This document shows, piece by piece, positions 25,677 through 36,000 of a stretch of DNA of 64,000 nt (positions are counted from its first letter, which is position 1; every line of letters begins with the position of its first letter). The translations under genes were made by a program, and so were the position numbers. This DNA is from JBBQYA01 sp031412335. Lineage in GTDB: Bacteria > Bacteroidota > Bacteroidia > Sphingobacteriales > Sphingobacteriaceae. The notes under the pieces were generated by a model. That model saw only the letters and a list, made by a program, of their open reading frames with translations, did not search any database and was not told the DNA's origin. Where the stretch lies: NCBI GenBank assembly GCA_031412335.1, contig JANOCT010000031.1:1-64000 (forward strand), written 5' to 3'.

Positions 25677-27128
25677 ATGCCCCGATCTTCTAAAATTTTC
25701 TGGGTATTATTCATATCTATTCTTTGCGTTGGTATTAATTCATGGTTTCTAGCTGATAATATTCCGGTATTACCAATACTGGTACTGTTGCTAATTTCGG
25801 CAATTGTTCTTTTTTTTCGGTTCGATCTTATTATTTACTTCATCACTTTTTGCACTCCACTATCGATTCAATATTATTTTAAAGAATTTAATATTGCTTT
25901 TAGTTTTCCATCCGAACCTTTTATGTTCGGTTTAATGTTTATATTCTTTTTAAAACTAATAATCGAAGGCTTCCCTGATCGTAAAATACTAAAACATCCT
26001 ATTACGCTTGCTATTGCCATGCTGATATTTTGGTCATTAATTACCACTCTAACTAGTCAAATGATTTTCGTTTCAGCTAAATCATTTCTAGCGAGACTTT
26101 GGTTTATTGTTGTATTTTATTTTCTTACCTTATTCATTTTCAAAGAAATATCTGAAATAAAAAAAATGGTTTGGGCGTATATTTTAGGCTTTCTTATTGT
26201 AATTTTTTATACCTGGTATCAGCACGCCGCTTATGATTTTACACAAATAGAATCTTATAATGTAATGATGCCTTTTTTCCCCGATCATACGGTTTATGGC
26301 GCTATGATTGCCTTTTTTATTTTCATTTTAGCTGCTTTTAGTTTTTCATCAGCAGTATCACCATCGATATCTACCCGCATTTGGTCTTTATTAGTTTTAC
26401 TAATTTTTATGACCGCTCTATTTCTTTCCTATTCCAGGGGCGCATGGATTGGAGCTGCTGCTTCGCTCCTGTTTTATATTTTATTAATCATTCGAATTAA
26501 ATTCAACCAGTTGGTATTGGGTTTATTCATTTTCGGTGCAGTAGTTTTTTGGAAACAAGATGAATTGTATGTGAAAATGAAATTAAGCGATGCGCCTCCA
26601 ACCAAAGAAGTGAGTTCTCATTTAGGTTCAATAACTAATGTTTCTTCAGATGTTTCAAATTTGGAAAGAATAAACAGATGGAATTCGGCAATCGGAATGT
26701 TTGAGACAAAACCTTTACTTGGTTATGGTCCTGGAACGTATTCCTTTTTTTATATCCGTTTTCAAAGGCTTGATCAGATCACATCTATCAGTTCAAATTT
26801 TGGAGATGCCGGAAATGCTCATAGTGAATATCTGATGCCGCTTTCAGAATCTGGTATTTTTGGATTAATTACATTTTTGCTTTTGTTATTTACAGTTATC
26901 TATACCGGAATGAATTTATATTATTCCGCACAAAACAGTGCGATAAAATATATGGCACTAGCTGCATTATTGGGCTTGGTTAGTTATTTTGTACATGGTT
27001 TTTTAAATAACTTTCTTGATCTAGACAAAGGTGCAGTTCCTTTTTGGACTTTTATAGCAATCATTACTTCCCTTGATTTGAAAAATAAAGAAATTAAAAA
27101 ATCAACTGAACGTATTTCCCTCCTTTAG
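25677..27128 (+). CDS. O-antigen polymerase/ligase family membrane protein
   Basis: 483 residues with about 11-12 membrane segments. The large periplasmic loop region includes LLGYGPGTYSFFY and GNAHSEYLMPLSESGIFGLI, the Wzy/WaaL-family (PF04932) signature with the conserved His before E. It either polymerises repeat units or ligates them to lipid A core. Family membership alone does not separate the two. The ATG lies 8 bases after the Wzz stop. Its 3' end overlaps the convergent permease gene by 27 bases. Confidence 0.88.
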   Translation: MPRSSKIFWVLFISILCVGINSWFLADNIPVLPILVLLLISAIVLFFRFDLIIYFITFCTPLSIQYYFKEFNIAFSFPSEPFMFGLMFIFFLKLIIEGFPDRKILKHPITLAIAMLIFWSLITTLTSQMIFVSAKSFLARLWFIVVFYFLTLFIFKEISEIKKMVWAYILGFLIVIFYTWYQHAAYDFTQIESYNVMMPFFPDHTVYGAMIAFFIFILAAFSFSSAVSPSISTRIWSLLVLLIFMTALFLSYSRGAWIGAAASLLFYILLIIRIKFNQLVLGLFIFGAVVFWKQDELYVKMKLSDAPPTKEVSSHLGSITNVSSDVSNLERINRWNSAIGMFETKPLLGYGPGTYSFFYIRFQRLDQITSISSNFGDAGNAHSEYLMPLSESGIFGLITFLLLLFTVIYTGMNLYYSAQNSAIKYMALAALLGLVSYFVHGFLNNFLDLDKGAVPFWTFIAIITSLDLKNKEIKKSTERISLL

Positions 27129-28313
27129 GTCAAAAGCGTCACGCAAACCAATAGCTACCAGATTAAAACTATAAACTAATAACATAATGGCCAATCCTGG
27201 AATGATTGCCAGATAAGCTGCATCAATTAAAATATACCCGTAATGCTCTTTTATCATCCCTCCCCATGATGGAAATGGGGGTTGAACTCCAAAACCTAGG
27301 AAACTCAATCCAGCTTCCAGCAAGATAGCAGATACAAAATTAGAAGCTGCCGCTACCAAAATAGGTCCTGAAATATTAGGCAGAATATGTTTGAATATTA
27401 TCCTAGAACTACTATATCCTAATGCTCTACCCGCTTCTACGAATTCTACTTCACGTAAACTCAAAAGCTGACCTCGAACAATTCTAGCCACTTCTACCCA
27501 CATACTAAGCCCTACTGCTACAAAAACTTGCCAAAATCCTTTTCCCAATGCAAAAGATACTGCAATAACCAATAGTAAAGCTGGTAATGACCAGATAACA
27601 TTGATCAACCAACTAATGGAAATATCAACCCATCCTCGATAATATCCAGCCAATGCTCCAAGGGTTACCCCTATTATCATTGAAATAAAAACTGCCATTA
27701 AGCCTATTGATAGAGAAACCCTTGCACCTAACAATAACCTGCTCCACATATCACGTCCGTATCTATCTGTTCCTAGCCAGAAAGTTTTAGAAACTACATG
27801 ATCCTTAACTATCATTTCTACAAATTCTTGTTTAGTCAATCTATTTTTTTTACCTAAAATACTAAATAGATTTTCTCCTCTTTTTGAATACAAATAAGAA
27901 TCTAACTGTATAAAACTAAAACCCACCTTTGAAATGGTATCTCCTTCAATTCCAGTATATTCACTTACAAACAATGAGTCATTACTAATTTTATAATCAC
28001 TTATTGGCAAATAACTAAATCGGTCTTTTTTTCCACTAATTAATATAGAAAACATATTTCTATTTTCTATTTCTGGTTCCGATGCAATTTTTAAAAATGT
28101 AAACCTAGCTCCTGGTTTACTGGTACTTATCTGCAAGATAATACGATTGGCATTTGGCGTATTATCCGGAATAATCCAATACGCAAAAACACCTGCAAGA
28201 CTTATAAAAACTATAAAAATCAAAGCAGCCACCGATAGCTTATTCTTTTTAAACCTTTTCCATGTAATTTGTAAAGGAGATAAATAGGTCTGTTCTTTAG
28301 ATTTAGTTAACAT
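27102..28313 (-). CDS. OppC-like ABC transporter permease
   Basis: 403 residues, longer than the usual about 300 because of an insert of about 120 residues after the first membrane helix. The core has LGTDRYGRDMWSRLLLGAR, five more helices, and the EAA loop EAGRALGYSSSRIIFKHILPN that contacts the ATPase. It belongs to the dipeptide/oligopeptide/nickel group. No ATPase, OppB or binding protein is encoded nearby. It directly follows the GT2 gene (0-base gap), so it is probably co-transcribed with envelope genes. Confidence 0.9.
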   Translation of the reverse strand: MLTKSKEQTYLSPLQITWKRFKKNKLSVAALIFIVFISLAGVFAYWIIPDNTPNANRIILQISTSKPGARFTFLKIASEPEIENRNMFSILISGKKDRFSYLPISDYKISNDSLFVSEYTGIEGDTISKVGFSFIQLDSYLYSKRGENLFSILGKKNRLTKQEFVEMIVKDHVVSKTFWLGTDRYGRDMWSRLLLGARVSLSIGLMAVFISMIIGVTLGALAGYYRGWVDISISWLINVIWSLPALLLVIAVSFALGKGFWQVFVAVGLSMWVEVARIVRGQLLSLREVEFVEAGRALGYSSSRIIFKHILPNISGPILVAAASNFVSAILLEAGLSFLGFGVQPPFPSWGGMIKEHYGYILIDAAYLAIIPGLAIMLLVYSFNLVAIGLRDAFDLKEGNTFS

Positions 28314-29441
28314 TTATTTTACTTTTCGGTCTTTCCAAGTGTAGCCTCCCAAATTACCATAGATTCCAATCATTACAATATAAAAAACATAAAAAACTTC
28401 AGTTGGGATTAAATACCATCGCAATTTTTCTTGCTTAAAGAAGGTTGAAATCAAATGAATAAAAGAGTAATCCAATACTATTTTACAAAAAAACTGAATG
28501 GCAAACAGAAAATAATTTCCTGAATAGATTGCCAGAAATAGATTAATTAATAAAAAAACATTGAATGAAAATACCGTACAAACTAAGGCAACTAGCCACT
28601 TATTTCTGTAATGAATACTCTTACTTGCCCAACGTTTCCGTTGTTGTACAAAGTCAAATAAATTATGTTTGGCAGATGTATATACAATTGCATCCCTGTT
28701 TTTTAAAAATTGAATACACGTTGGAGAAAACTCAAATACTTTATGCAGAAAAAGCTCATCATCACCAGATGCGATATCTTCAATGCCTGCAAATCCATTC
28801 ATTTTATAAAATAAATCACGGGAATACGCAAGATTTGCACCATTACATGTTCCAGGAAATTGGTTGGCAACTGAAGCTGCACCAATACCAATCAAAGTCA
28901 TAAATTCAACTTGCTGTACTTTATCAAAAAATCTGGGAGAATCAAAAAATCCCACTGGCCCAGAAATTAGCTCACATCCTGTTTTTACTTTACAATCTGC
29001 AATTGAAGCTAACCAATTTGGCCCCATTCTACAATCAGCATCCGTAGTTACAATCAATTCACCAGTTGCTTTTGCAATACCTCGTGAAATAGCCATTTTC
29101 TTATACGAATTTAATTTCTGGCTTTCGTTTAAAGTAATTATAGTTGTTCGCTCTGATATGTGGTTTCGCAATTTCTCAGCAGTTTTATCTGTTGAATGAT
29201 CGTCTACAACAATCAATTCAACTAGTTCTGGTGGATAGTTTTGCGTTAAAACATCATTAATAACCAACTCAATTGTATTTTCTTCATTTCTAGCAGGTAT
29301 TATTACAGAAATTCTGATACTTGGTTTTATTTCACTCGTTAGTGAATATTTTACGCTTTTCCAACCTTTTATAAACCAAATTACCAAGGCTATATAAAAA
29401 ATACAGAAAAACAGAGTTAACAAACTAAGTAGTTGAAACAC
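28314..29441 (-). CDS. Membrane-anchored glycosyltransferase family 2
   Basis: 375 residues. An N-terminal anchor helix is followed by a GT-A domain beginning SVIIPARNEENTIE, with VVDDHSTDKT, the metal-binding DADCRMGPNW and the QQRKRWASK block of processive-type enzymes. Three or four C-terminal membrane helices follow. It is probably a synthase for a polysaccharide or glycolipid. Its start overlaps the end of the upstream UPF0104-type gene by 17 bases, indicating one operon. Confidence 0.9.
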   Translation of the reverse strand: MFQLLSLLTLFFCIFYIALVIWFIKGWKSVKYSLTSEIKPSIRISVIIPARNEENTIELVINDVLTQNYPPELVELIVVDDHSTDKTAEKLRNHISERTTIITLNESQKLNSYKKMAISRGIAKATGELIVTTDADCRMGPNWLASIADCKVKTGCELISGPVGFFDSPRFFDKVQQVEFMTLIGIGAASVANQFPGTCNGANLAYSRDLFYKMNGFAGIEDIASGDDELFLHKVFEFSPTCIQFLKNRDAIVYTSAKHNLFDFVQQRKRWASKSIHYRNKWLVALVCTVFSFNVFLLINLFLAIYSGNYFLFAIQFFCKIVLDYSFIHLISTFFKQEKLRWYLIPTEVFYVFYIVMIGIYGNLGGYTWKDRKVK

Positions 29442-30420
29442 GCGAATAATTTAATCTGAGAATAAAAAAACACCCAATAAGCGATGGAATGATTATATTA
29501 ATAAACCAAAGCAAAAAAGCAGCTGAAATTACTGCCAAGGATTGATTCGTAATATAACCAAAAAAATAAACTGCCATTGATCCGCGTATTCCTAAATCTG
29601 TTAAAGCAAAAGATGGGATTATTGATTGAGCCATAAAAAGTACAGGAACAATGCTTGCAATTTTTAATAGTGCCAATTCTGGAAGAAACATATGAATCAA
29701 TAAAACATACTGAAAACTATAAATGGAATACCTAAGTAATGCAATAAAAAATATGGTTAACAAATCAACTTTGTTATATTTTTCATAAACTTTCAATAAT
29801 TCTGAATGCTTCTTAAACCAACTTATTGAAGAAATCATTTTACTAACCTTTCCCAAATTCAGATATAAAAGCAATACGAATAAAACGATGGAAATTAAAA
29901 AGGCAATTAATAATGGGAAATTAAACCCAAGATTTCTTTTTATCAATTGATTAAAATAAATAAGCCCGATTAACCCTAAACTATATGTTATTATCATTTG
30001 GCTTATTGCTCCAACCGACATAGCTAAAACTGAAGGCTTTCTGGCAATTGAAGGTAAAAACAACAATCTTCCTGCCGGCTCTCCCAATCTATTTGGAGTA
30101 AATAAGCTAAAAGTAATTCCTGCAAAAACACCATTAATAGCAGAGCCTAAACTAATCGTAGAAACTTTTTCTAATAGAATTTTCCATTTGTAACTTTCTG
30201 AAAACCAATTTAATATCATTAGACAAAAAACACATATGATTATAGTAAATGAATAGGTTGAACTTAATGTAATTCTTACTGACTCCCATTGTTCGATTGC
30301 ATTTCGCTTCATCAATTCTTGATAAAGAAACCATACTGTAAAGCCTGCTATCAGTATTTTCGCAATGGTAAATAAATAACGGTTTTTCAAATTATCAAAA
30401 AGAAGGATAAGGGTTAACAA
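29425..30420 (-). CDS. UPF0104/LPG-synthase-TM-like integral membrane protein
   Basis: 331 residues with about eight membrane helices and the family pattern FAGITFSLFTPNRLGEPAGRL, followed by the C-terminal PSFALTDLGIRGSMAVYFFG. Relatives include the flippase domain of MprF and AglD-like proteins, often paired with a GT2 gene as here. It is probably involved in moving or modifying a lipid-linked sugar. The start appears to be TTG (30418-30420), since the next Met lies after the first helix. The start is therefore uncertain by a few codons. It is divergent from ruvC. Confidence 0.85.
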   Translation of the reverse strand: MLTLILLFDNLKNRYLFTIAKILIAGFTVWFLYQELMKRNAIEQWESVRITLSSTYSFTIIICVFCLMILNWFSESYKWKILLEKVSTISLGSAINGVFAGITFSLFTPNRLGEPAGRLLFLPSIARKPSVLAMSVGAISQMIITYSLGLIGLIYFNQLIKRNLGFNFPLLIAFLISIVLFVLLLYLNLGKVSKMISSISWFKKHSELLKVYEKYNKVDLLTIFFIALLRYSIYSFQYVLLIHMFLPELALLKIASIVPVLFMAQSIIPSFALTDLGIRGSMAVYFFGYITNQSLAVISAAFLLWFINIIIPSLIGCFFILRLNYSRVSTT

Positions 30421-30432
30421 TGTTAGTAAAAT

Positions 30433-31014
30433 ATGCTTAATATTGACCTTGTGGAGAAGAAAACGGTAAAAGAGCGTATCATTTTAGGCATAGATCCTGG
30501 AACTTCAATAATGGGGTACGGTTTGATTTTAGAAAAAGGATCAAACGTAAGCCTAATTACACTTGGCATTATTGATCTAAGTAAATATGATGAACATGCC
30601 ATTAAACTAAAAAAAATATTTGAGCGCACACTACAAATTGTTGATGAGTACAAGCCTGATTGCTTGGCAATTGAAGCTCCGTTTTATGGAAAAAATATTC
30701 AAGTAATGCTAAAATTAGGTCGTGCACAAGGTGTTGCCATGGCAGCTGGACTATACCGACAAGTTCCTATTTTTGAATACTCCCCAAAAAAAGTTAAACA
30801 ATCTATAACTGGGAATGGGAATGCAAGCAAAGAACAAGTTGCTGCGATGTTAATGCAATTATTAAAATTTAAAGAAGTTCCTGAATTCTTAGATGCAACT
30901 GACGGAGTTGCGCTGGCTGTTTGTCATTCCATGCAGAAAATAAGTACAACAGGGAATGAAAACTTCACTGGTTGGAAATCATTTTTGAAAGCAAACCCAA
31001 AGCGAGCTCTTTAA
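30433..31014 (+). CDS. ruvC: Crossover junction endodeoxyribonuclease RuvC
   Basis: Resolves Holliday junctions. 193 residues. The catalytic acids are in ILGIDPGTSIMGYG (Asp21), LAIEAPFYGKN and DATDGVALAVCH. About 12 extra N-terminal residues precede the core compared with E. coli. The gene begins 12 bases from the divergent membrane-protein gene, and its last 4 bases overlap the convergent HIT gene. Confidence 0.97.
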   Translation: MLNIDLVEKKTVKERIILGIDPGTSIMGYGLILEKGSNVSLITLGIIDLSKYDEHAIKLKKIFERTLQIVDEYKPDCLAIEAPFYGKNIQVMLKLGRAQGVAMAAGLYRQVPIFEYSPKKVKQSITGNGNASKEQVAAMLMQLLKFKEVPEFLDATDGVALAVCHSMQKISTTGNENFTGWKSFLKANPKRAL

Positions 31015-31409
31015 TTTTTTAATTCTGCGATTATTTTCTGCTGAATTTCTTCAAATTCCTTTTGTTCTAACTTTGATTTTGGTTTATTAAAATTAAAATC
31101 TGCTGAACTTTGCATAGGAATTAGATGAATATGAGCATGAGGAACTTCTAAGCCTATTACTGCCAGTCCAACCTTTTCACAGGGAATAGCCATTTTTAAC
31201 GCTTTAGCAATTACTTGAGCAAACTCAAACAATTTAGCATATTGCTCTATTTCCAAATCAAAAATATAGTCAACTTCGATTTTAGGAATCACTAATGTAT
31301 GCCCTTTAGTGTTTGGATTAACATCTAGAAAAGCAATAAACTCATCATTTTCACTAATAATATAGGCTGGTATTTCCCGGCTTATTATTTTAGAAAAGAT
31401 ACTTGCCAT
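31011..31409 (-). CDS. HIT-family nucleotide hydrolase/transferase
   Basis: 132 residues with the histidine triad HAHIHLIPM near residue 94 and the N-terminal IFSKIISREIPAYIISEND typical of bacterial HinT-like proteins, which hydrolyse nucleoside phosphoramidates such as AMP-lysine. It lies 1 base after greA in the same direction, a pairing common in Bacteroidota. Confidence 0.95.
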   Translation of the reverse strand: MASIFSKIISREIPAYIISENDEFIAFLDVNPNTKGHTLVIPKIEVDYIFDLEIEQYAKLFEFAQVIAKALKMAIPCEKVGLAVIGLEVPHAHIHLIPMQSSADFNFNKPKSKLEQKEFEEIQQKIIAELKN

Positions 31410-31410
31410 T

Positions 31411-31884
31411 TTATCGACTAATTTCTATAATAGTAAACGTCATTTTTCCGCTTGGAACTGTTATATCAGTCTTATCACCAACTGATTTACCTAGCAAGCC
31501 CAAAGCAATGGGAGACTTCACGGAAATCTTTCCAGATTTCATATCTGCTTCATTTTCAGCTACTAATTGATAACTCATTTCAGCGCCATTCGATTCATTT
31601 CTGATTTTTACTTTCGAGCGAACCAAAACTTTACTTGCATCTAGTTTAGACTCATCGATAACACGAGCGTTACCTAAAGTAGCCTCCATTTTAGAGATGC
31701 GCAATTCCAATAAACCCTGTGCTTCTTTTGCAGCATCATACTCTGCATTTTCCGATAAATCTCCCTTATCTCGAGCCTCTGCAATTTGTTTTGAAATATC
31801 AGCACGAGCACGTGTTTTTAAATATGTAACCTCATCTTTAAGTTTCTGAAGACCTTCTTCTGTTAAATAAACTATCTCCGACAT
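31411..31884 (-). CDS. greA: Transcription elongation factor GreA
   Basis: Rescues backtracked RNA polymerase by stimulating transcript cleavage. 157 residues. The N-terminal coiled coil contains the acidic tip RDKGDLSENAEYDAAKEAQ, and the C-terminal FKBP-like domain contains SVKSPIALGLLGKSVGD. Length and motifs are standard. It forms an operon with the HIT gene. Confidence 0.97.
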   Translation of the reverse strand: MSEIVYLTEEGLQKLKDEVTYLKTRARADISKQIAEARDKGDLSENAEYDAAKEAQGLLELRISKMEATLGNARVIDESKLDASKVLVRSKVKIRNESNGAEMSYQLVAENEADMKSGKISVKSPIALGLLGKSVGDKTDITVPSGKMTFTIIEISR

Positions 31885-31909
31885 AATTCTTTCCTTTCCT
31901 GTTTTTACT

Positions 31910-31944
31910 AAAAAAAAGAAGACCGTGCGATAAGCACAGTCTTC
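31910..31944 (-). terminator. Rho-independent terminator after the PorV-like gene
   Basis: On the minus strand GAAGACTGTGC and GCACGGTCTTC form an 11-bp stem (one G-T pair) around TTATC, followed by eight T. It closes the three-gene TonB/T9SS-cargo/PorV operon before greA. Confidence 0.9.
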
Positions 31945-31968
31945 AAATAATTGAATGTGATAAAGGTA

Positions 31969-33015
31969 CTATAAATTTATTCTCGCACCGAATGAATGAG
32001 TACCATCAAAATTATAAGTTGAACGGTAAGAATAATCAATACCGATGGTAGAACCACCTTTACCTAATGGTACTTCTATTGTTCCTCCAACAGCTAAACC
32101 CTTACTAGCAGTTTTTGCTGTTTCATATTTCTCTATACCATCTTCATAGTTGTAACCTGCACGCAACATGAATTGGTTCATGAAACCGTATTCAAGTCCA
32201 AGACCAATTTGATCATCAGAGAAAGAGTTAGAGGTAAAGTTTGCTAAAGCTGTTAATTTATGATCTTGAGCTAACTGAAAATCATAACCTCCACCAACAT
32301 TTAAAGATGTAGGTAGTTCAAACTGTTGTGATCGACTATTAGATGCTTGAGAAAATCCTTTACCTGGACGACTAAAATCAACAATTAAACCGTCACCTTT
32401 ATAAGACATACCTGGACCAACATTTCGTAATGCTATACCAAATTTTATTTCCTCTCTTAATCCAGTAACATATTGAATACCTGCATCAAAACATACTCCC
32501 GTAGCAGTAACATTAGAAATAGATTGAGAAACTGCTCGAAGGGCAAATCCTGTATGAATACTTGATGAAAAACTTTTAGAATACCCTAAAGCTAGATTTA
32601 TAAATTGAGGGGAAAAAGTACCAATACCACCTTCAGGTGCGTCAACAGTTGTAATATCTATATCACCAAAGCCCATAGAAATAAAATTTATTCCTATAAC
32701 ACCACTTTCCCCAGCCTTTGTAGAAAATCCAAGTGCATTAATATTTATATCAGAACCACTCAAATACTTAGTGCTTGAAAAAACAATTTCTGTTTTTTTT
32801 GTAAAAGCTAAACCAGCTATATTTATATTCATAGCTTCAACACCTCTTATGTGCCCAGTATTAATGCTATTTAAGCCTGAAGAACGTGCCCATGGATTTA
32901 TTGTTAATTCTGTTGCACCAGCTTGTCCTGCTCTATCTGGGTTACCTCCAAATGATTTATTATTTAAAATAAAAATTAATCCCAGTAGGCAAATTATTGA
33001 ATAAAATTTTTTCAT
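31969..33015 (-). CDS. PorV/PorQ-family outer-membrane protein
   Basis: 348 residues: a signal peptide (to about residue 23), then a beta-barrel rich in alternating strands. The N-terminal DRAGQAGATELTINPWARSSGLNSINT matches the PorV/PorQ family of type IX secretion. PorV carries cargo with a C-terminal sorting domain from the translocon to the attachment complex. PorV-like paralogues are often encoded beside a large cargo, as here. It is the last gene of the operon with the 1241-residue secreted protein. Whether it is the general PorV or a dedicated paralogue cannot be told. Confidence 0.82.
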   Translation of the reverse strand: MKKFYSIICLLGLIFILNNKSFGGNPDRAGQAGATELTINPWARSSGLNSINTGHIRGVEAMNINIAGLAFTKKTEIVFSSTKYLSGSDININALGFSTKAGESGVIGINFISMGFGDIDITTVDAPEGGIGTFSPQFINLALGYSKSFSSSIHTGFALRAVSQSISNVTATGVCFDAGIQYVTGLREEIKFGIALRNVGPGMSYKGDGLIVDFSRPGKGFSQASNSRSQQFELPTSLNVGGGYDFQLAQDHKLTALANFTSNSFSDDQIGLGLEYGFMNQFMLRAGYNYEDGIEKYETAKTASKGLAVGGTIEVPLGKGGSTIGIDYSYRSTYNFDGTHSFGARINL

Positions 33016-33044
33016 TATGTTTTCTTAAGAATTTAATTTTCTAA

Positions 33045-36000
33045 TTAAAAATTTGTCAAATCAGTTGGTCTTATTACTCCAAACCATTTAATAATCTTTT
33101 CACCTATTCCATCGGCTTTGATATGAATAATATACGTTCCACTAGCAATTGGAATATTTTTATCATTTAATAAATCCCAATCAATAAAATTTCTATTAAT
33201 ATCATCTTTTTCCAATCTTGTTACATAAACTCCACTGGTAGTATATATTGTTAATGAGCATTTTGTAGGCAAATTTGTAAATTTAACAACATTGTCAACC
33301 CTACTTACCTCATATTCAGAAAATGCATAATATGGATTTGGCACAGCTCTAATTAAATCTAACGCCGTTTTAGCTCTATCTAAATTATTTGTAGAAGCAC
33401 CAACTCCATTTGTGTTAAATGAATAATATGGAAAATTATTATTTCCTCCATTTGCATTAAAAACTTTATATGGTTCATTTACTCGAACACTTAGAATTGC
33501 TTCGCTCGACAAGAAAGCTACACTATTCGAAAGAGGAATAGTAGCCCATGCTACAGTTTTATAGGCATTCCGTTTATTGGTATTACTTGGTGAGTTAATT
33601 GGTGAAAGTAATGTAAACAAAGCATTACATTCATCATATTTTGTATTAGAAACATAAACAAAGTGCTTTCCACCTTGTGTGGTTGCGGAACTAGTAGGAT
33701 TAAATATCATGTCTCGTCCCTTGTTCGAAATTTCTGATGATGATTCACCAAAGAAAATATTCAATCTTTCACCAGTACTTGGATTTACAGCATATCCCGG
33801 AAAATATCCTCTACCCTGTGAACCATCTGTTACTGTATCAAAATTCGTATTAGCTATTGAAGTTCCTTCTCTCAAATTTAATCTTGCTTGATTTCCTTGT
33901 GCAGTTGCAGGATTACTTGAAGTTTCAATAACAATACACTTTGACCATTTAGATACATCAGAAGTAAAAACAATATCTACATTCGGTAATTCTGCAAAAG
34001 TAAATTCGAAAGCAGGTGTTACCCTAAATTTTGTAATTGCATCAGATGTTAATCTATAAGGAGCAATACTTCCATTCAATATTCCAGTATAGTTTTCATT
34101 TGGATCAAGAGTAGTTGAAGATGAACTCAACTCATCAATCCAATTATTATCAGAAGCAGCAACATCATTATCTAAAACAAAGTTCAGCCAAGGCTTAGCG
34201 TTATTTTTGTAAGTTAAACTTGCCCCGACAAAACCATTTTTATTTAAATCAGGATTTACGCCTGGAGCTGGAAGATTTTCAATATTTACAGTTATTCCAT
34301 ATTGTGGTATCACTTGTTCATATCTAATTAATGTTGTATCAGAAAATACTGTATCATTAGTAGTTCTGTTAATTAATATCCATCTATCTAGGCCAGGAAT
34401 AAATTTATTTACAACAGTTGTGTCACCGCCATTAATGATAGTCTCATTTATAGTATCTCCAAATAATATTTCAAAATCAGCATTAGGAACTTTAAATGGA
34501 TCATAAACATTAATTTTTACTGGCCCTTGGTTAGATTGATAAACTGGATTTAAAGCTAAACTGTTTTCCAATACAACAGATGGGTCATTATTTAAAAAGC
34601 TTAGGAAATTATTTCCACTTCCCGAACCAGATAATCTTTTTAATTCAACTCCAGTTTTATTACTCAAAATTGTTCCACCAAATCTCGGATCAGAAATTCT
34701 AGGAATACCAACTACAGTTCCACTTCCACCGTTCTTACCTTCTAAATATTGAGAAGAAAAAACTGAATCTGGAACATTTGAAAAAGCTGTTGATGAATAA
34801 CTATATGCGATTAAAAGAAAAAAGTATTGCTTATTATTGGAAAGTAAATTATTGTTACTAAAAGCATCCCGTGTTACTTCAAACGTATGGTTAATTCCTA
34901 GATCTGCGCCAACTACTTTTACAGTTGCTTGAACATTATCAAGTCCAGAATCATAAGCCTTGTTGATAATTGTACCAACTCCATCTGCAATATCAGCTTG
35001 ATAAATTAATACTCCAAGTTCTGGATTCTCTGATAAATCACCTGCTGTAACGGTACTTCTAGCTACTTGATACAATTTATAACCTTGAAATTTATAAGGA
35101 AACAATAAACCACTTATATCATCAGGTTCAATCTTATTATATTCTTCAGTTCTTTCTGTATCATAAATGCTTATGATAAGTTTTTTATCCAATTCAGTAA
35201 TTGCTATTGGTGGAATAGGTGGACCATCAGCAGTTTGAAAATTATTATCAAATAATCGTTGAGCAATATCATCAGCAGCTAATAAGTCAGCAAGACCTCC
35301 ATCAGGACAAGCTGACTTTTTTTGTGTATTAGTCGCAAAAACAACACCAGTAGTGATTACATTAACCGCACCTGGGGTTAAAGTAAAAGGCCCTGCAGAT
35401 TCTACAAATCTTCTATCAGCAGGAATATTTCCTTCTGAACACTCACTCCAAAGTACTCTACCATCTGGATCAGTATCTTTAGGGAAAGAGAAGCTGGAAA
35501 AATTTGTTGATGCAGGATCATAACCAGTTCCGCCATAGGATAAGCGCGTTCCATCTGCCCAAAAACCAGTTAAATATCGATAAAGTTCAATATCATTATT
35601 TGGATCGTCCTGACTAGCTGGTGCGCCATTTGTAAAACTTATAAATTTTGCTAAAGCAATTCTTTCTGTTTGCAAAACTCCATTAACAATTATCGTTTCA
35701 TCAATTGTACCGTCTTTATCATTATCAACCCCATCATTTAAATCAGAAAAAGGTCCTTCAAAAAAATCAATACCCATAGATGGAGGAAATTCACCATATC
35801 CAGATGTTGTCTCATCGTTATCATCACCATTAACACAATATCCAAAACCTCTACCAACATCTACTCCTACATAATCATCTGCGGCATTTCCTAAATCTGG
35901 ATCAGCCCATTGAGCTAAATATGTATCGTTAAGTGTATTTGATCCGTGATTAATTAGTCTATAGCGATAAAAAGTCATGTTATTAGTTGCTATATTACTT

